A stretch of DNA of 64,000 nt from assembly GCF_013394595.1 (NCBI RefSeq), contig NZ_CP053348.1:2072001-2136000 (forward strand), written 5' to 3'. The stretch comes from Winogradskyella forsetii (GTDB lineage Bacteria; Bacteroidota; Bacteroidia; Flavobacteriales; Flavobacteriaceae). Under the pieces are notes generated by a model, which did no database searches, was not told the DNA's origin, and saw only the letters and a list, made by a program, of their open reading frames with translations. The translations under genes and the position numbers were made by a program. Position 1 is the stretch's first letter, and each line of letters starts with the position of its first letter. This document shows positions 25,001 to 34,067 of the stretch, piece by piece.

Positions 25001-26449
25001 AGTGTTAACGGTAATCTGATTAATAATGGCTCTCTAATTTTAGAATCAATATCCACTAAATTTTCAAGTTTAATTGTTGAAGGTACAAGTACAGGCGATG
25101 TATCTTACAAACGGCATGTCAATGCTTTTAGTAACGGTTCTACTGGTAACGACTTGGTATCTTCACCATTTTCAGGTCAGAATTTTGGAAATTTCGCTAC
25201 AGCAAATCCAAATATTTATGAAAACCCTGGAAATGCAAATCAGAAATTGTTTGGTCCATTCAATGAGCCAAATGGTGCATATCAGATATATTCGACAACC
25301 ACCAATGCCACTACCCTGTTAGATAAAGGTGTTGGTTATAGAGCAGCACGAGATGCTACTGAAGATGGTATTAGTGGCACTACTATAACATTTACAGGTG
25401 CTGTTGAAACCGGAAGTTTCACATTGCCAATAACAGAATCTTTAATGTCTTTTAGTGGCTGGAATTTAGTTGGTAATCCTTATCCTTCTTATATGGATTT
25501 TACAACGTTTTTCGATCTTAATAATGCACAGTTAGATTTGGGAGCTTACCAAGCTATTTATGGTTTTGATGGCGATGCCTCTAATGGGTGGACCATAATG
25601 AACAATCTGAGTACTGGAGAACTTATTGCGCCTGGACAAGGCTTTTTTGTAAAAGTTAAGTCTGGTGGTGGTACATTGTCATTTACTCCAGAAATGCGCG
25701 TAAATGGAGCCACAGATGATTTTATTCTAGGACGAAGTCCTTCGTCTGGCATATCTAATGGCCATATTAAGCTTGAAATGACTAATTCAACTTTAGAAAC
25801 ATATAGTACTGCTATTTATTTTAATGAAAATGCAACCATAGGTTTAGATCCAGGTTACGATGCAGCCCTATTTGGTGGAAATGCACCAGAATTTTCCATT
25901 TATTCAAATTTAATAGAAGGCAATACTGGTGATTTTATGGCCATACAAGCCATAGGAACAACAGAAATTGACAATGCCACAATTCCCTTAGGGATCAATG
26001 CCACACAAGGACAAGAAGTTACAATTACGCTATCTGAATCTACGCTGACAAATGCTACTAGCGTATATTTAGAGGACACTTTAACAAATACCTTTACCCT
26101 ATTAACGAATCAAGATTATACATTCACTACATTAAGTGATGTTTCTGGAATTGGTCGCTTTTATTTGCGAATAGCGTCCGATTTACTAAATGTTACGAAA
26201 CAGCCTTTAGACGACTTACGTATTTATGCTAATTCAAATGAAAACACAATAGTCATAGAAGGGCAATTGCTAAATAGTACGGATCTTAAACTTTACGATA
26301 TTAACGGAAGGATCATAAACTCTGAAAATCTCGATATTACACTTCTGCAGCAAACAATTAATGTTGCTCAGTTAAATGCAGGTATTTATATCGTTGAATT
26401 AGTTTCAGAAAGCAATCAAAAGCGTATTCAAAAATTGATTATCCAATAA
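22061..26449 (+). CDS. Secreted purple-acid-phosphatase-like metallophosphoesterase, T9SS type A cargo
   Basis: The product has 1462 residues. After the signal peptide comes an FN3-like domain (SSTITIGWNQVSG ... LTGLLPNTNYYFVI), then a calcineurin-like phosphoesterase (about residues 125-390) with GGDSRNN, GGDMTD, RGNHETD and QYHKPIRP. The usual C-terminal GHxH is replaced by CDSHMT, so the metal site may differ. Further on are a DNRLRE/CBM-like beta region (about 450-625), a discoidin-like module (SGSVDVGKGTPLDILYDP), and a C-terminal type A sorting domain (KLYDINGRII ... QKRIQKLIIQ). The whole C-terminal half is paralogous to that of the next gene. It is likely exported to the surface or medium for phosphate release. 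Confidence 0.75.
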   Translation: MKTKQLFFYLLFLSVFFGYADTDKYRIMIADDPSSTITIGWNQVSGTTPILYYDTVDHGTNHSLYTNSKIVDRSVSHKGMDNQFVRLTGLLPNTNYYFVINDSNSTSQRFWFRTAPDDSSRLSFIAGGDSRNNRTPRENANLLVSKLKPHAVFFGGDMTDTNSTTQWQNWFDDWQSTIASDGRMFPIIPARGNHETDATTIYNLFDTPNSDSYYAVTFGNDLIRAYTLNSEISVLGNQKTWLESDLSSSSSATWKMAQYHKPIRPHAAWKPENNNQYNAWAQLFYDEGVRLVVECDSHMTKTTWPVMPSSGPDNDEGFVTEQTNGTVYTGEGCWGAPLRTNDDDKSWTRNSGSFNQFKLIFVDPLKIEMRTINVNNAVSVGEVSNTDPFTLPSLLDVFNPSTGDVVTIQNSLDTSCPEANTPCDDGDPLTAYDIEDGSCNCNGLDINLIEDLTIAVNSGFDDAEENVASGSMYLTSSDLELIYDSEDQIVGVRFDELSLPDSATVLRAYIQFTSDNFNRYLDPTSLVVHGELATNSASFSTNTNDISSRTPTTNSIPWSNIKRWGSNDIEIFNARTPNLKTIVDEVIAQPGWISGNPISFMFSGSGRRTAGSFEGGSPPKLKIIYLHNCPILNVSLGTQGSCDEFTDTYSQDIIVSYANPPATGSLNVNGQLFSIGSSPQTVTLTGLSADGFEVDLNVFFTDDATCTFSEDSFFEAPSNCSLGNIPDNVPDDNLNLALLPEATLSGSVDVGKGTPLDILYDPSINDYHVTTSYNEYGVSHNLNIGTPDVDNGYKWQVNWPNVKYINYITFGGTYPNQPQPNTMWRISYRLDGNWIVLDQGQGGWIDSGIYEWGGATENPIEADALRVQLYSDGYNDVISIHLRGRGGVSSSVNDGSTTPKATLIQYLSPGNNCGVTIPPNATIYCNGSWIYSDGPDEFSGSKNIIIANGIYTIDVETDIEVNDLEINTGATIIVKEGASLSVNGNLINNGSLILESISTKFSSLIVEGTSTGDVSYKRHVNAFSNGSTGNDLVSSPFSGQNFGNFATANPNIYENPGNANQKLFGPFNEPNGAYQIYSTTTNATTLLDKGVGYRAARDATEDGISGTTITFTGAVETGSFTLPITESLMSFSGWNLVGNPYPSYMDFTTFFDLNNAQLDLGAYQAIYGFDGDASNGWTIMNNLSTGELIAPGQGFFVKVKSGGGTLSFTPEMRVNGATDDFILGRSPSSGISNGHIKLEMTNSTLETYSTAIYFNENATIGLDPGYDAALFGGNAPEFSIYSNLIEGNTGDFMAIQAIGTTEIDNATIPLGINATQGQEVTITLSESTLTNATSVYLEDTLTNTFTLLTNQDYTFTTLSDVSGIGRFYLRIASDLLNVTKQPLDDLRIYANSNENTIVIEGQLLNSTDLKLYDINGRIINSENLDITLLQQTINVAQLNAGIYIVELVSESNQKRIQKLIIQ

Positions 26450-26475
26450 TAACAAAAAGCGTTGAAATAGTTTAG

Positions 26476-26510
26476 AAAAGTGTGTTTTCAATGTATAAAC
26501 ACACTTTTTT
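26476..26510 (+). terminator. Rho-independent terminator
   Basis: Stem AAAAGTGTGTTT / AAACACACTTTT (12 bp) with a 9-base loop and a T-run, 26 bp after the phosphatase stop. Confidence 0.85.
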
Positions 26511-26557
26511 GTTTAAATATAACATCCTAAAGCCGTGGCACTTACATTAGTCGATGA

Positions 26558-26585
26558 TAATGAACATTTGTCGAAATGTTCATTA
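26558..26585. promoter_or_regulatory. Perfect 12-bp palindrome upstream of the sugar dehydrogenase gene
   Basis: TAATGAACATTT (26558-26569), spacer GTCG, AAATGTTCATTA (26574-26585). There is no T-run. It lies 80 bp upstream of the start at 26666, after the terminator of the previous gene, so it reads better as an operator than as a terminator. Confidence 0.5.
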
Positions 26586-26665
26586 CTTTACTCTAATTAG
26601 TCTCTTCATATTGCCTTTAATTGATACATTTACATAGCTATTAATCTATACATCTACCAGATACT

Positions 26666-29600
26666 ATGAAAAATTATATTTCCAAAGCACACTTTGGAAG
26701 TTTAAAAGCCTTTATGAAACCCAAATCTTTTAAGGTTAGAGTTACTTTAGTCATTTTTACTTCAGTGTTACTATTTAGTGCTATTCCATATTTTTCGGGA
26801 TCAGGACTAAATACCGCAAAGACAATAGCTCCATTTGCTAATGGCGTATTTCCAGAATCTGTGGATACAGAATTAGATGCCACCTATAGGGTTGCCTTTC
26901 CTCATTTAGATTTTTTCTATCCAATAACATTTAACATGGTACCTAACCAAGAAACCGTTGTACTTGGTCAACTTAATGGTGTCATTTTTTCATTTGATAA
27001 CGATGAAACTACAACAACTAAAAATACGTTACTTGATCTTTCTGATGAAGTAGGTTTGGTTTCTGATGGTGGATTCTTAGGCTTAACAATACATCCAGAA
27101 TTTGATGCTCCTACCAATCCAAAGAATTATTTCTATATTTACTATGCGACAAAAAATGGTTGTGGACAAAATCTGCCTGGTTTTAATCAATATACAGGTC
27201 AAGGATGTAATTACAGTGATAATGAGTACCAAGGGAATTTTTTGATATTGGAAAGATTTGAAGTCGATCCAACAACTATGACAGTTGTAACGAATTCAAG
27301 AACCACAATTTTAAGAAGTAAGATGTATGGTACCACACATTATGGTGGTGGTTTAGAATTTGGTAATGATGGTTTTTTATATCTCACTACAGGTGAAATG
27401 GGATCTTGGAGCAGAGCTCAAAATATAACAAATAATCTTGCAGGTGGCGTTTTAAGACTCGATGTTGACAAGAGAGGTGGCTCTATTAGTCATCCTCCAA
27501 TAAGAAAAAAACCATCAACTCCGATACTTAATCCAGTTTATAATGCGAGCAACTCAAGTTGCCCCGAATATTTAGCAGGTGAAATTTCTGGAGAGGAATA
27601 TTTTATACCAAATGATAACCCTTTTTCAGATAGCACTCCAGGTTCTACAACCAGCTTATATGGGCAACTAAATTTGACTACTCCAGATCCAAATGATGTT
27701 TATCAAGTGGGTGATTTCTATGAAGAGTATTATGCCATAGGATTGAGAAATCCATTTAGGATGACTAAAGATAAACTAACAGGTACCTTTTATATTGGTG
27801 ACGTAGGTCTTGACTCTCAGGAAGAAATAGATATATTAAGATCTGGTGCTAACTACGGCTGGCCAGAACATGAAGGCGTCATTGATGGGCCTGGTTGTGA
27901 TCCCAATGGAGATCTTTTCAATGACATGTCGCATCAAGGTCCAATGACTGCCTTTACAAGTTCTAATGCTAACTCCATTACAGGTGGATTTGTGTATAGA
28001 GGTACTGGAATTCCTGAGTTGTATGGAAAATATTTATGCGCGGATTATGGAAGCGGAGATGAAATATTTTCCGTCGATATTAATACAGGAAACTATATAG
28101 AGATTGCAACATTAACAAATGTGATTTCTTTCGGAGAAGATAATGATGGCGAACTTTTTCTTTTAACCCTCGATTCTTCTGGTCCAATATATAAACTGAT
28201 AGATGACGATGTTAATGACGGAGGAACTGCACCTTTATTGTTATCTGAGACTGGTGTCTTTTCTAGTTTGTCCACTTTAGAACCTATTGATGGTTTTGTC
28301 CCTTATGAACTCTATGAGCCTTTCTGGTCTGATGGTGCGTTAAAAAAGCGTTGGATTGGCGTACCAAACAATGATGGTGTACATAGTGGTTCAAGCGAAC
28401 AAATAAAATATTCTGAATATGGTGATTGGGAATTTCCTGTAGGTACGGTAATAATTAAGCAATTTGATTTACAAGTAGATGATTCCGATCCATCGATTAC
28501 AAAGAAAATTGAAACGCGCTTCTCAATTATGGGTAATGATGGCAAAATGTACTTTTTAAGCTATAATTGGAATGACGCTCAGACCGATGCCGTACTTCAG
28601 GTTTCTACTTTCGATGAACCAGTTGATATTGCTACTACTGGAGGAGGTACAAGGACCCAAATATGGCATTTTCCTGCAAATTCTGAATGTATAGATTGCC
28701 ATAATGACTCAAACAACGGCGTACTTGGACTAAAAGCAAGATACTTAAATACAGACTATGATTACTCTAACTATGATTCTAATGGTCAGGTTGGAAACCA
28801 ATTAGTTACCTTAAGTCATATTGGTGTTATCGATGAATCGATTACTGATATTGACACACCAGGTATATTAGCAAATAAATCCTTACAAGATCCAAATGCA
28901 ACTTTAGACGAAAAGGCGAGGTCATATTTAGATTTAAATTGCGCTTATTGCCATAGACATGATAATAATAACAGAGCCGAATTTGACTTAAGAATTTTTA
29001 ATAGTCTTGAAGCGACCGAATTATTAACCTCTACTATCTTAAACCCCTTAGGAATTGATCCTAATGAAAAGATAGTATACGCAGGAGATGCGTCAAAATC
29101 TATTTTGTATCATCGAATGAACAGCGTAAACCCAGCTATTATGATGCCTCCACTAGCAAAATCAATTGTAGATCAACCTGCTGTGGATCTTATAGACGCA
29201 TGGATAAATCAATTGGATGGAAACAGTACAAATACGCCAAATGGACCAAATCCTATTAGTAATTTAGCCTTATTACATTCGGCACAATTGAGCGGGTCTG
29301 TAAGTTCTGGTCGAGGCACTCCATTAGATATTCTTTACGATCCCTCAGTAAATGACTATAAAATCACCTCACCTTACTCAGAATACGGTGTACCTTTTAG
29401 CGGATCTGGTAGTAATTTAGGTACAGTAGATGCCGAAAATGGATTCTTTTGGAGAGTAGATTGGCCAGAGCCAAAATTTGTGAATTACATTACATTTGGA
29501 GGTGCTTATCCGAATCAACGTCAACAATATACAATGTGGCGAGTAAGCTATTTAAGAAATGGTGTATGGCATACCATTGAAGAAGGGCAAGGTGGATGGA

Positions 29601-31651
29601 TTGATAATAGTACAGGTAATGATTATACCACTGCATCAATATACGAATGGAATGGTACAAATGGTGCGCCAGTCTATGCTGAAGCCATTAGACTGCAATT
29701 GTATAGTGACGGTGTTCACGATTTGCGTCGTATTCACATAAGAGGTCGTGGTGGAAACACTCAATTTAATAATGGTCAAGATGTAAATACAACTCCGAAA
29801 GCAAGTTTAATGCAGTTTCTACCTTATGATAACGTTACTACGATAGATACTATTGTAGCTGGAACACAAACAGCTTGTAATAATATTGACAATACGTATT
29901 CGCAAGAATTAACCGTAACTTATACCAATCCTCCTGAAACTGGTTCATTAGTGGTTAATGGACAATCCTTCCCAATTACCACTAGTCCTCAAACAATTAC
30001 CTTAACAGGATTGGATTCCGATGGACTTGATGTGGAAGTTGAGGCTGAATTTACGGATGGTTATAAAACCTACTATAAAAGTACTGGAACTTTGTTTGTA
30101 GCTCCTTCTGACTGTAGAAATATTATTATTGGTGTAGATGAAACTATGGTAATAAACGGAGATTACCTAGTACCATCTGGAGGTAGCATTGAAATTCTTG
30201 AAGGAGGAAGCTTAACAATTAATGGTAATTTAACTGTTAATGGTCAAGTTGTATTGAATTCTATTTCAAATAAATATTCAAGTTTAATCGTTACTGGAAG
30301 TAGCACAGGTAATATATCTTATAAAAGACACGTCAATGCCTTTAATGGCAATGATCTTGTTTCTTCTCCTTTAAGTGGAGATGATTTTGGGAGTTTTGCC
30401 ACAAGAAACCCTAATATTTATGAAAACCCTAATAATACAAGTCAGAAAGTATTTGGACCATTGAATGAACCAACAGGGACTTATGGCATATACTCTACGG
30501 TAACGAATGCTAGTACAAATTTAGTTTCCGGAACAGCTTATAGAGCAGCAAGAGATGCATCAGAAGACGGTTTGCACGGAACAACATTCACGTTTTATGG
30601 CGCTATTGAAACCAATACCGTGACTGCTGACATTTCCAATTCTGGTTCCTCGAATAGTGGATGGAATTTAATTGGAAATCCATATCCATCTTATATTGAT
30701 TTTGATACATTTTTCGCTCAAAACTCGTCTCAATTAGATGGTGGTTCTTATCAAGCAATTTATGGTTATGATGGAGACGCATCAAATGGCTGGACGGTCT
30801 TAAATAATGCAACAACGGGTCAATTAATTGCGCCAGGACAAGGTTTCTTAGTGAAAAGTAAGAGTTTAGGCGGTCAAATTTCCTTTACACCTGTTATGCG
30901 TGCTTCTGGCACTTCAGATGATTTTATAGCAGGTAGATCTTCAAATATGGCACACTTTGGTTATATAAAGTTAAAAGCAAATACAACAAATTCAGTAAAT
31001 GAATACTCCACTGATTTTTACTTCAATAGTAATGCCACACAAGGCCTAGATCCAGGTTATGATGCCGCCCTATATGGCAGTTCACCGCCTGCTTTTTCAA
31101 TTTATTCTTATTTAGTTGAGAATGATTCTGGAATACCATTTACCATTCAGGCATTGAGTGATACTGCTCTTAATAACGTTACAGTGGCATTGGGAATTAA
31201 TGCAAGTCAAGGACAAGAATTAACAATTAGTATTTTTGAAACGGATTTACCCGATAGTATAGATGTTTATTTAGAAGATACGCTTAATAATACGTTTACT
31301 TTGTTAAACTCTGGGGATTATACATTTACTGCTGATACAAATTTATCTGGTGCTGGTCGCTTTTATTTAAGATTCGAAGGCGATGCACTTAGTGTCAATA
31401 ACCCTTCGTTTGATGACCTAAAAATTTCTGCTAACCAAATCAATCGTACTGTTGAAATTACAGGACAATTGGAGGAGAAAACGTCGTTTAAACTTTTTGA
31501 TATTCATGGTCGAGTTATTTTAAGTACACCTTTAGATATAACATCAACTCAACAATTAGTAGATGTTAGACATCTGAATTCTGGGATCTACATTGTGGAA
31601 CTTACAAATACCTCCGGAGAAAAACGAATACAAAAATTAATCATTAAATAA
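26666..31651 (+). CDS. Secreted PQQ-type sugar dehydrogenase with two haem c motifs, T9SS type A cargo
   Basis: The product has 1661 residues with a long N-terminal region ending in a hydrophobic export segment (VTLVIFTSVLLFSAIP). Residues about 60-510 are a glucose/sorbosone dehydrogenase-type beta-propeller (GGFLGLTIHPEFD, THYGGGLEFGNDGFLYLTTG, YAIGLRNPFRMT, GANYGWPEHEG). The next 350 residues hold two CxxCH haem c sites (ECIDCHN, NCAYCHRHD), which could pass electrons from the propeller. A discoidin-like module, a long beta region and a type A sorting domain (KLFDIHGRVI ... EKRIQKLIIK) follow, closely related to the previous gene. Predicted to be surface-exposed or released and to oxidise sugars; substrate unknown. 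Confidence 0.8.
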   Translation: MKNYISKAHFGSLKAFMKPKSFKVRVTLVIFTSVLLFSAIPYFSGSGLNTAKTIAPFANGVFPESVDTELDATYRVAFPHLDFFYPITFNMVPNQETVVLGQLNGVIFSFDNDETTTTKNTLLDLSDEVGLVSDGGFLGLTIHPEFDAPTNPKNYFYIYYATKNGCGQNLPGFNQYTGQGCNYSDNEYQGNFLILERFEVDPTTMTVVTNSRTTILRSKMYGTTHYGGGLEFGNDGFLYLTTGEMGSWSRAQNITNNLAGGVLRLDVDKRGGSISHPPIRKKPSTPILNPVYNASNSSCPEYLAGEISGEEYFIPNDNPFSDSTPGSTTSLYGQLNLTTPDPNDVYQVGDFYEEYYAIGLRNPFRMTKDKLTGTFYIGDVGLDSQEEIDILRSGANYGWPEHEGVIDGPGCDPNGDLFNDMSHQGPMTAFTSSNANSITGGFVYRGTGIPELYGKYLCADYGSGDEIFSVDINTGNYIEIATLTNVISFGEDNDGELFLLTLDSSGPIYKLIDDDVNDGGTAPLLLSETGVFSSLSTLEPIDGFVPYELYEPFWSDGALKKRWIGVPNNDGVHSGSSEQIKYSEYGDWEFPVGTVIIKQFDLQVDDSDPSITKKIETRFSIMGNDGKMYFLSYNWNDAQTDAVLQVSTFDEPVDIATTGGGTRTQIWHFPANSECIDCHNDSNNGVLGLKARYLNTDYDYSNYDSNGQVGNQLVTLSHIGVIDESITDIDTPGILANKSLQDPNATLDEKARSYLDLNCAYCHRHDNNNRAEFDLRIFNSLEATELLTSTILNPLGIDPNEKIVYAGDASKSILYHRMNSVNPAIMMPPLAKSIVDQPAVDLIDAWINQLDGNSTNTPNGPNPISNLALLHSAQLSGSVSSGRGTPLDILYDPSVNDYKITSPYSEYGVPFSGSGSNLGTVDAENGFFWRVDWPEPKFVNYITFGGAYPNQRQQYTMWRVSYLRNGVWHTIEEGQGGWIDNSTGNDYTTASIYEWNGTNGAPVYAEAIRLQLYSDGVHDLRRIHIRGRGGNTQFNNGQDVNTTPKASLMQFLPYDNVTTIDTIVAGTQTACNNIDNTYSQELTVTYTNPPETGSLVVNGQSFPITTSPQTITLTGLDSDGLDVEVEAEFTDGYKTYYKSTGTLFVAPSDCRNIIIGVDETMVINGDYLVPSGGSIEILEGGSLTINGNLTVNGQVVLNSISNKYSSLIVTGSSTGNISYKRHVNAFNGNDLVSSPLSGDDFGSFATRNPNIYENPNNTSQKVFGPLNEPTGTYGIYSTVTNASTNLVSGTAYRAARDASEDGLHGTTFTFYGAIETNTVTADISNSGSSNSGWNLIGNPYPSYIDFDTFFAQNSSQLDGGSYQAIYGYDGDASNGWTVLNNATTGQLIAPGQGFLVKSKSLGGQISFTPVMRASGTSDDFIAGRSSNMAHFGYIKLKANTTNSVNEYSTDFYFNSNATQGLDPGYDAALYGSSPPAFSIYSYLVENDSGIPFTIQALSDTALNNVTVALGINASQGQELTISIFETDLPDSIDVYLEDTLNNTFTLLNSGDYTFTADTNLSGAGRFYLRFEGDALSVNNPSFDDLKISANQINRTVEITGQLEEKTSFKLFDIHGRVILSTPLDITSTQQLVDVRHLNSGIYIVELTNTSGEKRIQKLIIK

Positions 31652-31660
31652 TTCCATATA

Positions 31661-31695
31661 AAACGCAAAACCAAATTTAGGTTTTGCGTTTTTTT
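31661..31695 (+). terminator. Rho-independent terminator
   Basis: Stem AAACGCAAAACC / GGTTTTGCGTTT (12 bp) with loop AAATTTA and a T-run, 9 bp after the sugar dehydrogenase stop. Confidence 0.9.
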
Positions 31696-31883
31696 ATTTA
31701 GAACTATTTCTCATTTTGAACTATTTCTGACTAAACCATAAACTAAAGTTTGTGGTTTTCTTGTTTAATCAATTTACCTAAAGCTAGATGGTTAATTGTT
31801 ATTACGTCAAATATTATCTTATTTAAGTCAAGCCAACCTTTACGTTATGTTTAATTTTATGCTACTATAAAAACTAGACCCAT

Positions 31884-32189
31884 ATGAAAAATATAATATT
31901 TGAATATCATGATATTGCTAAGAGTGAAAGACTCGAAGCTTTTGCAAAAGAGAAGTTAGAAAACCTGTTTAAACGCTATGATTTTGTAATAAGAGCAGAC
32001 GTTTTTTTCAAATCAGAAAACACAAGTAGTGATGAAACAGGAAAAAAGTGTGGCATTAGATTGAGTGCACCTGGTCCTCGTTTATTTGCAGAATCGTCGC
32101 ATGACAATTTCAATGATGCCATATCTGAAACTGTAAACGAACTTTTACGACAATTGGAAAAGCGAAATGACAAAATGAAAACATTTTAA
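31884..32189 (+). CDS. hpf: Short ribosome hibernation factor (HPF/RaiA family)
   Basis: The product has 101 residues, the normal size of a short HPF/YfiA protein: FEYHDIAKSERLEAFAKEKLENLFKRYD, then a V-x-F strand, KKCGIRLSAPGPRLFAES, and a final helix with AISETVNELLRQLEK. The family binds the ribosomal A/P site in resting cells. The gene is followed after 4 bp by an unassigned small gene. TATGTTTAATTTTA at 31846-31859 upstream is shared with the region before 19361. Confidence 0.8.
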   Translation: MKNIIFEYHDIAKSERLEAFAKEKLENLFKRYDFVIRADVFFKSENTSSDETGKKCGIRLSAPGPRLFAESSHDNFNDAISETVNELLRQLEKRNDKMKTF

Positions 32190-32193
32190 ATAT

Positions 32194-32640
32194 ATGGGAG
32201 TTATAAGTAGAGATAAAGGACAAATAAATTGTATTTATGCGAGTGAATCTGATTTTGGTAAACAATTAGAAGGTTATTTAGAATCATCAGGTAAAGATAT
32301 TTTAATGATTAACCTTAGTAAAACCATGCCTACACCGACGCAATGGCAAGAATTGGCAAAAGAACTCAATACAGAGATTAAGGAATTTATCGATTTTTCG
32401 GAAGTTGAAAATGCGGAAAAAGATTCAAATTTTGATGCCAATGATTATGTGACTATATTAGAAAATAATCCTAAATCATTTAAAGGCGCCATTATCGTAA
32501 ATGGTAATAAAACAGACCATATTAAAACAGTAACAGAAGTTCTTAGTTATTTTGATATTGATAGCTCAGGGTTAGAAAAGACTTTGCATACAAAAGATCC
32601 AAACATTGATAAAACCACTGAGAACGACAATTTTGTTTAA
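32194..32640 (+). CDS. ArsC/Spx-like thioredoxin-fold protein, tentative
   Basis: The product has 148 residues. NCIYASESDFGKQLEGYLESSGKDILMINLSK suggests the start of an ArsC/Spx-like alpha/beta fold, and PKSFKGAIIVNGNKT resembles the later strand (family pattern P-x-L-I-x-x-P-I-I). The only cysteine, Cys13, is not in the catalytic Cys context, so arsenate reductase activity is unlikely. It is very likely cotranscribed with hpf (4-bp gap). The assignment is uncertain. Confidence 0.45.
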   Translation: MGVISRDKGQINCIYASESDFGKQLEGYLESSGKDILMINLSKTMPTPTQWQELAKELNTEIKEFIDFSEVENAEKDSNFDANDYVTILENNPKSFKGAIIVNGNKTDHIKTVTEVLSYFDIDSSGLEKTLHTKDPNIDKTTENDNFV

Positions 32641-32663
32641 TTTATACCTACTTTTAATGTGCA

Positions 32664-33476
32664 ATGGATAAATGTACATTATTACGGTTCAAAGGATATA
32701 GTCACACCGCTTCCCTATTCAATACAGATTATTTAAACGAAATTCCACAAATTGAATTGAGTTCGACAACTCAATCTTTTGATCATGATTCAGTAGCTTT
32801 CAAAAACCAACGTCTTGGAAAACTGGTAGAAGAATTTGTATTTCATCAACTTAAGCATGACAAATCAGTAGACTGGATTTTAGAGAATATCCAAATTCAA
32901 GAAGAGCAAAGAACTATTGGCGAGCTTGATGCCATTTATGGTGCAAATGGAAATTCTTTTCATTTGGAAATCGTTTACAAGTTTTATCTCTATGATACGC
33001 TCAAATCTTACAGTAACCCTCTCTCCTATTGGATTGGTCCTAACCGCAAAGACACTTTAGACTACAAATTAGATAAATTAAAAACCAAACAATTTCCGCT
33101 ACTCTTCAATAAAGTAACCCAAAAACATCTTATAAGCCAAAATATCAATACGGCTAACATGCAACAAAAACTGTGTTTTAAAGCACAGTTATTTATACCT
33201 TATAATAATTCAGAAATTAATATTGAACCACTTAACTCAAAATGTATAAGTGGTTTCTACGTATCATTTAATGCTATTTCTACTTTTAAAAAGCTAGAAT
33301 TCTATAGTCCTAAAAAGTTAGATTGGCTTATAATTCCTCACAATAATGTCGATTGGATTGCTTATGATTCCGCTATATTATTGATTAAAGAACATATTAG
33401 TTCGAAACGTTCGCCTATGGTTTGGTTGAAATATAGTGATACCGAAATAAAAAAATGTTTCATAACTTGGTGGTAA
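32664..33476 (+). CDS. DUF1853 family protein, nuclease-like
   Basis: The product has 270 residues. It matches DUF1853: RLGKLVEEFVFHQL, then RTIGELDAIYGANG, HLEIVYKFYLYD, YWIGPNRKDTLDYKLDKL. The spacing of Glu (helix), GELD and E-x-V-Y-K resembles a PD-(D/E)XK nuclease core, but no activity is established that I know of. It overlaps the next gene through TAATG. Confidence 0.8.
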   Translation: MDKCTLLRFKGYSHTASLFNTDYLNEIPQIELSSTTQSFDHDSVAFKNQRLGKLVEEFVFHQLKHDKSVDWILENIQIQEEQRTIGELDAIYGANGNSFHLEIVYKFYLYDTLKSYSNPLSYWIGPNRKDTLDYKLDKLKTKQFPLLFNKVTQKHLISQNINTANMQQKLCFKAQLFIPYNNSEINIEPLNSKCISGFYVSFNAISTFKKLEFYSPKKLDWLIIPHNNVDWIAYDSAILLIKEHISSKRSPMVWLKYSDTEIKKCFITWW

Positions 33477-34048
33477 TGAAACACAAGTATTTCAAAATCT
33501 ACAAACCCTACGGCTATTTAAGTCAGTTTGTTAATCATCAAAATAAAAGAAGAAACAAAAAACTTCTATCAGAATTACATGAGTTTACTGAGAATGTTAT
33601 GGCTGTCGGTCGTTTAGACGAAAAATCAGAAGGTTTATTGTTATTAACTACAGACGGAAAATTCAGTAATTACATTACAAGTTCTAAAATCGAAAAAGAA
33701 TATCATGTGATGGTTGATGGCATAGTTACACCAAAAGCAATTATTGAATTACAAACTGGAGTAGATATTTCAGTAGAAGGAAAAATTTATAAAACGAAAC
33801 CATGTAAAGCTGAGCTTTTAGCAGATACCTCTCATATCATTGAACGTTTTGTACGCGCTGAAAAGCATGGGCCAACATCATGGTTAACTATAACCTTAAC
33901 TGAAGGTAAATTTAGACAAGTACGTAAAATGACAGCAAAAATTGGTTTTCCTACACTTAGACTAGTAAGAATACGGGTCGGAAACTATCAACTAGAGCGC
34001 ATGAAACCTGCAACAGTTAAAGAAATTAACCCAACCTTTTTTCACTAG
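33476..34048 (+). CDS. rluE: 23S rRNA pseudouridine synthase, RluE/RsuA family
   Basis: The start is chosen at the ATG at 33476, overlapping the upstream stop codon (TAATG), rather than 21 bp upstream; the product is then 190 residues beginning MKHKYFKIYKPYGYLSQF. The catalytic Asp is in AVGRLDEKSEGLLLLT, with later family segments KEYHVMVDG and LTEGKFRQVRKMTAKIGFPTLRLVRIRVG. There is no S4 domain, as in RluE. It modifies a uridine in 23S rRNA (U2457 in E. coli RluE). Confidence 0.85.
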   Translation: MKHKYFKIYKPYGYLSQFVNHQNKRRNKKLLSELHEFTENVMAVGRLDEKSEGLLLLTTDGKFSNYITSSKIEKEYHVMVDGIVTPKAIIELQTGVDISVEGKIYKTKPCKAELLADTSHIIERFVRAEKHGPTSWLTITLTEGKFRQVRKMTAKIGFPTLRLVRIRVGNYQLERMKPATVKEINPTFFH

Positions 34049-34067
34049 TTTAAAGCAAAACCGCTGC

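Noticed and set aside
32194..32640. Functional arsenate reductase downstream of hpf
   Set aside because: The fold is only weakly suggested and no catalytic cysteine context is present, so it is listed as tentative without that function.
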